Below are positions 1 to 12,000 of a stretch of DNA of 64,000 nt, piece after piece. Both the position numbers and the translations under genes were made by a program. The stretch is from Ignelater luminosus (lineage: Eukaryota; Arthropoda; Insecta; Coleoptera; Elateridae): NCBI GenBank assembly GCA_011009095.1, contig VTPC01000612.1, positions 129,078-193,077 on the forward strand, given 5' to 3'. Each line of letters starts with the position of its first letter. Within the stretch, counting starts at the first letter, position 1. The notes below the pieces were generated by a model. It was given only the letters and a program-made list of their open reading frames with translations, was not told the DNA's origin and did no database searches.

Positions 1-46
1 ATCTAATCACAATCATGTAAGATGTAATGGGAAAGATGTAACTTAC

Positions 47-3000
47 AGGTATGCAGTGTATGGAACAAAATTGAACAATAACACTAAATCTAACAATAGC
101 TGATGAAGTAAATTTAAAGGCTTGGAAGTTTCCTGTCAGCTTTCTTGTATCATTGCTCACCACTTTTATTAAACTTGGAAAAATATTTAAATTTGTTGGA
201 CAACCTTTATCATCTAATAATAAAATAGAATCTTGACCATCCTCTGTCATTGCTATTAAATGTCCGGCCCATATGTCGTAGGGACCTGAAAGATGTATAA
301 TATAGATACTACTCAATTTATGTTTAAAATGTGATGTGATATCAGGGCTGGCTGGAAGTTCTGCGAGGCCCAGGGCAACAACATTTTGCAGAGCCCTTAG
401 AATACAAAAAAGAAGAAACACACTGCTTTTTCAGAGAGCATAATTCGTTTATTTTAAATATTTAGAAAAAACTAGAAATTTTATTTATTTGAATACAAAG
501 AATTGATTCTTTTCCCCTGAGGCGCAGGGCCCTAGGCAGTTGCCCTGCAAACCCTGCTCTTCAGCCGGCCCTGTGTGATGTTTACCATCTGCTGGTTTAA
601 TTTCAATTATAAGTTGAAGTTCTTGCCCAATCTGTGTATCTGACACTTCTTTCTGCGTATAGAAATCAACAATTCTCATTTCTACTGTCGGTTGTAGTGT
701 TGTTGAATTAACTATTGTTGTGCCTCGATTTGGAAATAATCTGCAAAATAAATGCGATTCATTAGCGATATTAATATAAAATCACATTTTAAATACAGTT
801 TTGCTTACGAATTAGTGAAATTTACTCCTGTGCCGAGAATAATTTTAGATTCATTAGAGAAAATGCATCCTACTTTTATTAAACGGTCTCCTTGGGTTTG
901 TATCAGTGGATTATATTGCAAAACCATCGTTCCAGAAAGTAGTGTTCTGTTTGCATGATTATATTATTAGCATATTGCATTTAGTTATAAGTACATTGTG
1001 GAACTTTAGGCATTTGCCTTTTTTATTCGTTAACACTATTTAAAAGGATTAAATGTAAATACATTTTCTACAGTTGCTGTTAATCTAGATGTAGTTTTAT
1101 TTTGCCTATTTGTATATTTGAAGAAAAATGCCTCTTTTGAAACTAGCTGCCTATAGCCTACCTTTTCTATCATTTTCTGTTTTTTTTCCTAATAAGATCT
1201 GCGTAATTTATTTTCCAATTAGAGAAAAGCCTTATTTTACATATGAGCCTGTAACAACTACATATTTTGAACATTCATTTTCTGCATAAGTTGCAAATGG
1301 TATTGTTTACCTACCATGAAGCAAATTCTAACAAGTGTTAACACAGTGTGTTAAAATTCCTCAATTTACGATGGTTAGAAATAAGATTTGCTTTTTTAGA
1401 AAACACAATAACCGTAAATTGTTATAAAACCTTAAGAATGTAATAATAAACAAGAAAGCTTATTTAACAAAAAGAAAGTAAACAAAATGAACAGGTTTGT
1501 ACAAAAGTTAAACAGGAAATATAACTAAACAAATGCCAAACAGCTGACTTTTGTCAGCTTTTAAATTCCCAGCAAACTATGGTTCAATTAATAATAGTGT
1601 TGAACTTTTTAGGGAAAAGCCGGCTCTGAATTGTAAGATGTGTTGCCTATTCCCAAACATTTAGGGGAGGACTCATAAAACGGTAACTGAAAAAAAGAAG
1701 TTATAAAATAAACAAACTACAAAGAAACAAAAACCTTAACCTCTGCACAAGGTATTAGGTAACCTACAGGATATTAGTTTGATACAGTCCAGAAATACAT
1801 TAATTTAGGGCGTATAGTAGGTACTAATAAAAATAAGTAAAACAGTTTATTTAAACATTTGTCCGGAAACGCATCGTTTCCTAGATACAGGGTGTCAAAG
1901 TTTTTTAAAATTCCTCGTTTTTTCAACATTTCAAGAACAAGGTCAATATCGGAATGAAATTCTTTACATGCTTGTTACTCTTAGGTGTACTATTTCTTAC
2001 GTAGTTTTGTGTTTGGTTTGTTTATCACAGGTGGCGAGTTGCAAGGGGGCTAATCTCCTGCTCGAAAGAAAATTATTCACTTGTCATTCCAAGGCATTCG
2101 TGTAGAATTCTGAGAACCGTGGTTTCTGAAACTCCTAATAATGCTGCTAATTGTCGTTTCTTTATTCTTGCATCCTCCAGTACCAAACACTTGGTTTTTC
2201 CAATAGCGCCGGAGTGACCACGTCAACAGGGCGGCCTGGACGGGAATCATCATCCAGTGATTGTCGACCATGTTTAAACAATTTTGACCATTCGCAAATA
2301 GTTGACTTGGAAGAACAATCATCTTCGTATACAGCCAACATTTCTTCAGGAATAATCTTTGGAGTTTTTCTTTGTTTTGTAAGGAATTTTACAACAGCTC
2401 GATATTCGACTTTGTTCATTTTGATACGTAACAACACAAACTGACAGATAATAGAACTAATATTGCGGCAATTGTTTTGTAACTTGACACACACGTTACC
2501 AAGGCATATGTGATTAAAAAACATAATAATAAAAAATTGCATTCAAATTAAAAACTGCCTAGTCCGGGAATATAAAAACGACCCCTCCTAACCATCATAC
2601 TAGCTTAAATCCCCCTGAAATATTTCATTCAATGCACGGCGAATGCCGTTGTAGTAATATTGGAAGCGAAGAGTTCAAATATACCAAAATCTAATAAATA
2701 ACAAATGAATGAAATGAAGGGAAATAAGTATCTTTTCTACTTTAAAAGGAAAGAAAAAGAAATAGGGTGGCCAGATTTAATGTAAATGCAGAATAGCTAG
2801 AAACTAGAAACGATTGTTAGTTGTTACCTGCGACCTACCTATTTTGATTATTTGTGCTTTTAGCTTCACTAATTCCACACTGATTTCCAAATAAAGGCAT
2901 TTTTAATGTTATCATTTGTTTTCCATTCCCCAATACATAGCACTCTAAATTTTCAGAATACCCATTCATGTAAATTTTCCCACCAAAGCTTATTTCAGGT

Positions 3001-6000
3001 TGATATCTTATTGTTATGTAAGTTTCAGTACAATCAACTGTGACTAAAATAAAACTTAAAATTATAGAAATGATCCTAAAGTGCTATTGTATAATCGAAC
3101 TTACTATTCAAACATCTTGCTTTTTCATAGTATCTCGCACCGTCGATTTCAATTAAAGATTTTGGCCCATGTAATTTACTGTCTTCACTATGTATAAGAC
3201 ACACTTGCGTACTATTGATTGTGGTTGTACTATATCCTCGACAGTTAAAGATCGTCGTGTTTTCACATACTTCTTCACATTCATTCTTAGACTTTCCATC
3301 ATATTTCATATCTACATGTCCCAGTATGGCATTTTCATATTCTTCGTAAGCGCAAAATTCATTCGTTGTTACTTAAAAAAAGGAACAAAATATTCTATTT
3401 AATATTTTTCACAAAAGAAAAATGTCGATAGATTTACCATTTGAACACTGATTTTCAAAATACTCTTCATTATAACTAGATACACGATAGGAATTCGGCA
3501 TTAAATGTCGATCGGTATCGCTCAATGTGCATATACCCATAGTTTCAGTTGAATTTGGCTCATCGAATATACGGAATTTCACAGATTTACAAGGATTGGC
3601 AGTCTCATCTAGGCAGTGTTGTTGACACTCACGTCTTGTTATTCTATTAGGCAGTGTTTTGATGTTGTTTCCAATTAAAATTGCTCCTGGCACACGTTCG
3701 AAAATCCACATTTTGTCACACTTTGTTACTGAAAAGAAAAACTATTTAGAAGTAATCATAAGAATAAATTAGACTGTATGGTGGCTGTGTTTATAATCTA
3801 GATACAGAAATTTGATGGATATTTACTATCTAAACAGTAAAGTGAACAGATACAAAACCTTGGGAGACTTTTATTGGAATATCTTTGAAAATTTCAAAAG
3901 GAAATCATTTGATTCCGCAACATTGATAATTTTTCATGGGTATGTCCCCCAGGATAAACTGGCGTTTGGGTACCGAGACTGTTTTAAGGCAGTTAATTGA
4001 ATTTGGTTTGCAACTTCCTCTTTTCCGTCTTCGTCAGCCGCAACCGCTGAATCGATTTTGATAATTGTTTCTTTAAATTAAAGGGTTCTACCCACAAATG
4101 TATCATAAATAACTTCTATCTACTTTTATCATAATTTTGATATGTTATAAGCGAATTTGAATTATGATAAATCAGTTCATAAATCAGTCACTTATCCAGT
4201 GACTTTAATGGATTTCCACGTGGGTAAAAAGTCGTATCTGAACTAACAATCTGAATCGGTAGTGGATCATGAAAAGTCTATAGTAATAAAAACCAATATA
4301 CAAAAACTGAGTTTACACAGGATTTTTACGGTTTAAGTTGCTTTAAATTTCATTACAGACGTTTACGTTGGGTGTATAACAGTTTGCCTATCTCTTATCA
4401 ATTATAAAGCACATTCTTCCATTTTTATTAACTGGAGTATTGTATTAATAAATTAAAATAATCCAAAGATTAATAAAAGATCAAAAACACGATTTGTAAT
4501 TAATAAGAAAGAAACAGATAGTACCCCCAGGGTACATTACGCACACGTTCTCTATCAGGCTTCAATGAACGAATAATAGGTTAGTTTTTGTTATTAATTG
4601 TTTAGTCTTTTTGTTGAAAATATTCTTCGAACTTGTGTACCTGAGAAATAACTGAAATATGTTCTCAAATTATATTCAGTCGCGTTCTAGTTTTTTTTAA
4701 ATAATAATTACAATTCTAGGTATAGATATCAGTTAATGATTTGTTAATTAAACATTGAATTCCGTAAGCTCATGTTTGTACTTATTATTTGGTTATTTGG
4801 AAGTTTGAATAACTTGCATCAGTTTAAATTGATTATTCCAAATTAGTTTCTTTTGCAGTTTTAAAATATCTAAGATTCTATTTGTTTAAGCAATTTCGAG
4901 TTCTTGGTTATGTTATCGATACTATAGTTTATTTTTTACCTATTTTTCAGACTAGATGTATCTAAACATCCAGTTATGTATGTCACTCTGGTTTTTCTAG
5001 TTACAAACACTCGAGGCTCTAAATAGTGTAGGTTGTGTATGCAAATTGTCATTTATATCCAAAGTGTGTTTAAGAGGATATTTTATTTTAAGAAAATTAA
5101 CATCAGAATAATTTTTAGACAGGGTCGCTAAAAAGTATGGAAACATGCTACCCCCGCACAAATGGTAAGAGATAGACAAATGAAATTTAGAGAGCTTAAA
5201 GTAGGTATTTTTTGCCATGTTTTGCGAAGGTAATTAAAAACAAATCTTCAATTTTTTTCGTACGGCCGCCATATTGAATTTTTTCAAATGGAACACCCTG
5301 TATATGACCCCATATTTGGATAGGGATTTTCAAGACAAGTTCAATGATATAAGAGTTGCTATACTTATCTTAAAAGGTTTTGGAGATGATCGCTATCTTT
5401 TGTCTAGGATTTCTTAACTTCAAGGACAGATTCGTAATGCAAGTAGTTCTCCCCGATTATTTGCAAAATTCTTTACGAACATTTCAACAAAGATTGTTTC
5501 ATTGCTAGGAAGTTAACGCAGCGCATTTTGAACACTTCTTATAAAATTATATTGTGTTTTTGTTATTATCAATTTGTCATTATTTGGTCTTATTCCACCT
5601 TTTTAGTTTGTTCTAGCATCGATCTATTATTTTAAATAAGTAGGCTAAGGGCAGAATTTTTACGGTTCTCTTCTACTTTAATTACTTATAAAATAATCAC
5701 ACTTTATTTTTTTTAGTTCCATTGCCTCCTTTGCTGTTTCATGGGTAACTCGATTTTGATACAAATTAATAGTGAAATCCTTGACAAAAGAATAGTGATT
5801 ATCTCCAAAACCTTTTAAGATAAGTATTATTGTTATTGTTATTATATTATTGAACTCGCCTTTAAAATCCCTATCGAGATATGGGGTCATATACAGGGTG
5901 ATCCATTTACAAAAATTCAAGATGGCGGCCGTACCAAAAAACAATTGAAGATTTGATCTTAACTCTTTTCGCAAAACATAGTAAACAATGCCTACTTTAA

Positions 6001-9000
6001 CATCTCCAAATTTCATTTGTCTATCTCTTACCGTTTTTGCAGGAGCAGCGTGTTTCCATACTTTTTAATAGGGAAACCCCGGACAAAAGAATAGCGATTA
6101 TCTCCAAAACCTTTCAAGATAAATATAGCAACTCTTATATCATTGAACTTGTTTTGAAAATCCCTATGCAAATGTGGGGTCATATACAGGGTGTTCCATT
6201 TAAAAAAGTTCAATATGGCGGCCGTACGAAAAACTAATTGAAGATTTGTTTTTAATTACCTTCGCAAAACATGGCAAAAAATATCTACTTTAAGCTCTCC
6301 AAATTTCATTTGTCTGTCTCTTACTGTTTCTGCGGTGGTAGCGTGTTTCCATACTTTTTAGCGACCCTGTATGTAGATTTTCTTAAACTGCAAATTCTTC
6401 TTAAACACGCTTTTGGATATAATTGACAATTTACATACATAACCTAACATCACGTGATGTGGTAACACTGTCAACTTGACAGTGACATTATTTTTAGAGC
6501 CTCGATTGTTTGTAACTACAAAAGCCAGGGTGACAAACATAAATGGATGTTTAGAAACATTTAATCTGAAAAATAGAAAAAAAAAATGAACTGCAAATGA
6601 AGTATAGTATTAAAGAAGTTTAATATTTCTATCATCTTTTTAATTTTTGGTTTAATAATTAAGAAATAGAACTTGTTGAGTTGATGCTTTTTATAATGTA
6701 ATTATGTATAATATGATTACTGTTGGTAGACTTCTCACCAATGTGTGGTTCTAATTGATTATATTGTTATATAGCAAGACTGATGCTGGGTTTTATTTTC
6801 TCCCGGTCTTTTTTAAAAAGAAAACAGTGGCGCTCAACTTAATGAATTGTATGGATTGCTTTTGGTCATAGAATCCTAATCGTGCCACAGAATTGCTGTT
6901 GGTATAAGTGATACCTATATTTCCCGATCTATATTAAAGTTGTCTTGACACCTGCGACCTGAGGTAAAAAGAACCCGGTGGAGTTGGCTGCTATTTGAGC
7001 CCTATTACAAAGTATATTTTCACTATTCTTTTATCAAGGATCTCTCTGTCCGCATTTTTGTTTAAATTTTTAAATTTTGACTTCAGATTGAATTCTACAT
7101 CAAAAACTTCGTTTTTTGATATCTCTTCGGGAACATGGTCAAAATGGCCGCCGAAAGAACAAAACGGAGTTCGTTGTAGTTATTATAAGAAATTTATGTT
7201 CAATTATGACTATTCAGATGCTGGAAATTTAAATATTTTTTGAGTAATTATGAGTGTGGGGACTCGTGAGAATTAAAGGTTTCTTGCTTTGTATTGCTTT
7301 AAGAGTACAACTATAAAAATATTTTTAAAGAATTTTTACTTATAATGTATTATTTACATATGTTCAACAATAACAGTAACATATACCGAGTGTAGAGTTT
7401 CAAACCCGTACATAGGACAATGCATGGAGATTCAGATTTTTGTAATTCCTGTTCCCCAAACGAACCTACAGGGGAGATAATGGTATTAATCGATGAGGTG
7501 GAAGTTCACTCTCAATCTGGCACTAATAAATTAACCAAAAATGCTCAGAATTAGCAAAATAAATTAATAATAAAATTGTTCTATATACGGGTTTGAAACT
7601 CCACACCCGGTATATGCATCATGATCATAAAAATACGGTTTCTACCAAATAGGGGACTTTCAGGAATTAAATGTAACCACAATTAATTCTTGAAGAATTA
7701 ATGAACTTAAGTTTGCTAATGTGTTTGGGCGTTGACGAGCAAAGCTGTGGTTTTGCAAGTGGTCCACTGATTAGAATGTTACGCGGTAGGGTGTCTCTAG
7801 TACCGTCTGTTTGTTAAACGTTTAAGAACTGTGACGATACCACGCCTCCATCCTACTGTAGAAACTTACTCTAAGGATACCAACACCTGCACAGCATTTT
7901 CCTGGGTTCCATTGCAAGTAATAAAGACCGCTGATGATCATGTACTTGTTGTACAAAGTTACTTTCACAAGATGATTGTGGTGATATTACACAAGAATTT
8001 TGATGCCAAATTGGTGTAAGCCCTCATTCTACTTTCATTAGTTCGTGAGATGAGTCTACGCCTGAATCACCCGAAGAAGATTCAGAGTCAGATTCTGCAA
8101 GCGAAATAATAAAAGGAGGAATATTTTCAAACGAAAGATTCCCCATATGTTTTTCCAGTCAGTCGAAATAAGCTTTTTGCAGTGATCACAGAAATTTTGC
8201 CACATGTCTGAAGAACATTTTCAAAGAGACTCAAGCCATAAATTCTGGACACGATTTTTAGAAGGTGTTCCAGAGTTTATGTGCTTGTTGTAATAAGACT
8301 TACAATCCTCTCATGTTATTTCAATAAGGTTATACTGACAATGGTACGGAGGCATTCTAAGAACTTCATATCCTTTCTCTTTCAGCAGTTCATCAGTTAC
8401 GTACGTCTTTTTATCGTCCGATCAAAAAGGTTTTATTAAATCCCATAATTGCTTTTTGAAACATCTTGAATCAAATTTGACATTCCTGCATTTGGCTTTT
8501 CTTGGAGGAAAACGTTGGAGGTTTGTCCAATTGCACCAAATGGTAAGCAGCATTGTCCATAACAATTACACTTCTCCCCCAAGCTTATCCAAAGCAGGAA
8601 TGAGCTGATTAACCACCAAATTTTGAAAAATATCCTCAATCATGGTCGCGTGATAATCCCGATCGTTATTTTGAGAATCTAAAAGAAACTCGCATCCTTC
8701 TAAAAACCCGCCCTTATATCTTGCATGCAAAATAGTGAAACCTTCCCTTCATTTTTAAATTTATCTGGGCTACTCTTAATATCGGGGTCGTGTACCCAAC
8801 GTCGAATCACGAATTCATTTCGATAGATCCATGTTTCATCTAGGTACACGAATTGGATATTTTCACTGGAATTTAGATACTGAAAAATTCTCTAAGAAAG
8901 GTAAAATTTTGGACGAAACATGTTCTTGTTCACAGATAATTTTGTGACCGTTAACTGATTTATATTTGTAATCCATAGATTTCAAAATCTTATATAAAGT

Positions 9001-12000
9001 TGTTCTCCTTCCCGTAAATTCATAATTTTCCTTTACTTTAGCCAAAACATCATTCAAAGAAAAATATTGATTTTGAGAGTTGTATTGCCAAATTAGTGGT
9101 TGCAAATCTTTTTTTAAAAAAATGATTCTAAAACAAATTATTTTGGGTCGTTTGCCAGATACCGAAGATTTCAACTCGTTTGGTCTCTGTCGCACAAATC
9201 ACTTCTAATTTAGAACGTCGAACCTTCAAAACAAGATTATTAGCTTTCGTAAATTCAAGCAAAACGTTTAATGTATTTACTTTCCCCAAAAATGTCTTCT
9301 AGCGAATTATAGATATCTTGCAATTTTAAGTTTGGATTAATTCTTCTAAAATGTTTGAAAGTTTCTATAATTTGCAGCTTTGTGTTTTCATTTATAATCT
9401 TTTGCATTATAAATTATTATAATTGACATTATAGTTCAGTCAATAAGCTGGGAAAAAAAGCCGAATAAAAAAAACCCTCAGCACGAATTTGAAAACACTT
9501 TTTTGCAATGAGTTCTATATGACCCCAGGATCATTAATTGAAATTGAAAAACTGCCATTTTCTTCATTTTTCTCATGTTTAACCGCAGTTCATCTCGCTT
9601 TCGATGTAGTCGACATGTTTGGAACCAGTTTTCACTGTTGCAGTGAAAATCGCGGAAAACCCGTGGAAAATCATTGGGAAATTTTAAAAAAAAAAACGTG
9701 TTTCATGTCTATTTCGGGGTAATAGCATGCTGCCACTTCGAAAATAACAACGAAAACATCTAGAAAAAAACATTTTTTTAAATTATCCAATTTCCACGAC
9801 CAGGTTGGTTTTTCCGGAAAAGTAATATCGGATTTGAGATCAGCGACCCAAAACACTATTTAGAACCCATTTTCGAGCTGAAATTCCAAAGTGTTTTTCC
9901 AAAATTAGGCAAAATTTTCCGATTTTCCACGGCCAGAGTGGTTTTTCCGGAAAACCAATATCGAATTCGTGATCAGCGACCAAAAAACCCTCAGGACCCA
10001 TTTTCGAGTTAAAATTCAAAATTTTCACGAACAAGAAAAATTTTTCCAGAAATTAGGCCAAATCTTCCATTTTTCCGCGGCCAGGTTCACTTTTTCGGAA
10101 AAGTAATGCCGGATTCCTAATCAGCGACCCAAAAAACCTCCTAGAAGCCATTTTTGAGCTAAAATTCACACATTTTCACAAATAAAAAAAAATCTCCAGA
10201 AAGGGGGTGGCTAAAAGGGTTGACCTCGCGATTTAGAGCAGGAGGAGGGGCGGGGGTAGGTTTTAATAGTTATAAATGGCCTTGGAGTCATATAGAAGTC
10301 ATTGCAAAAAAGAGTTTTCAAATTCGTGCTGAGTGTTTTTTTTATTCTCCCAGCTTATTGACTGGACTATTAATAGATGCGAAGTATAAGGAAATCTCTT
10401 TTTTATGCAAAATCTTTGATCTTGCAACAGCGCCAAATACAGTCGCAGGTACGGCAATTTTCAAAAAAAAAAGAAAACACATCTAACCTAACAGAATGAA
10501 AGCATGGCCTATTATGACCCATAAACATCGTGAACGGTGTATACCAGTAATCTACAGGGTCGCTAAAAAGTATGGAAACACGTTACCCCCGCAGAAACGG
10601 TAAGAGATAGACAAACGAATTTTGGAGAGCTTAAAGTAGGTATTTTTTGCAATGTTTTGCGAAGGTAATTAAAAACAAATCTTCAATTGTTTTTTCATAC
10701 AACCACCATATTGAATTTGTTTAAATAGAACACCCAGTATATGATACCATATTTGGATAGAGATTTTCAAGACAAATGCAATGATATAAGTACTGCTACA
10801 CTTATTTTGAACGGTTTTGGAGATAATCGCTATTCTTTTGTCAGGGGTTTCCCTATTAAAAAGTATGGAAACACGCTGCTCCTGCCAAAACGGTAAGAGA
10901 TAGATAAATGAAATTTGGAGATCTTAAAGTAGGCATTGTTTATCATGTTTTGCAAAGAGAGTTAAGATTAAATCTTCAATTGTTTCTCCGTACAGCCGCC
11001 ATCTTGAATTTCTTTAAATGGATCACCCTGTATATGATCCCATATCTCGATAGGGATTGTAAAGGCGAATTCAATAATATAAGAGTTGCTATACTTATCT
11101 TCAAAGGTTTTGGAGATAATCACTATTCTTTTGTCAAAGATTTCTTAACTTCAAGGACGGATTCGTAATGCAAGTAGTTCCGCCCGATTATTTGCAAAAT
11201 TCCTTACGAACATTTTAAAAGAGATTGTTTCATTGCCAAGAAGTTAACGCAGCGCATTTTGAACACTTTTTATAAAATTATATTGTTTTTGTTATTATCA
11301 GTTCGTCATTATTTGGTCTTATTCCACCTTTTTAGTATGTTCTAGCATCGATATATTATTTTAAATAAGTAGGCTAAGGGCAAAATTTTTACGGTTTTCT
11401 TTTACTTTAATTACTTATAAAACAATCGCACACCATTTCTTTAGTTCCATTGCCTTTGCTGTTTCACGAGTAACTCGATTTTGATAAAAATTAATAGTGA
11501 AATCCTTGACAAAAGAATAGCGATTATCTCCAAAACCTTTCAAGATGAGCATAGTAACCCTTATATTATTGAATTAACCTTTAGAATTCCTATGGAGATA
11601 TGGAATCATATACAGGGTGTTCCATTTAAAAAATTCAATATGGCGGTCGTATGAAAAAACAATTGAAGGTTTGTTTTTAATTGCATTCGCAGAACATGGC
11701 AAAAAATACCTACTTTAAGCTTTCCAAATTTCATTTGTCTATCTCTTACCGTTTCCGAGGGGATAGCGTGTTTCCATACTTTTTAGCGACCCTGTATGTA
11801 ATAATCTTGTTTTTGAATTACTCGGTCGAGTATTTTCAAACACAATTTGTAATGTTGATTTCCTTGTTTCATCTGCATTTCTAATAAAGTACATCTTTAT
11901 TTATGTAAGTATCGTCTTTACTGAAATATATTGACCGAAGCGATGTTTTAAGCCCTAATTATTAATGACCTAAGTCATCTCATTGCTCTTCTACTTAAAC

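Noticed and set aside
5678..6213. Minus-strand frames of 112 and 61 codons that resemble each other and 10908-11168, 4997-5218 and 11681-11884
   Set aside because: They translate the repeated module of the foldback elements. Similarity follows the DNA repeat, with no start context or conserved motif.
9489..10034. Open frames repeating PEKP.W.WK around 9671-10034
   Set aside because: They follow the 140 bp tandem units.
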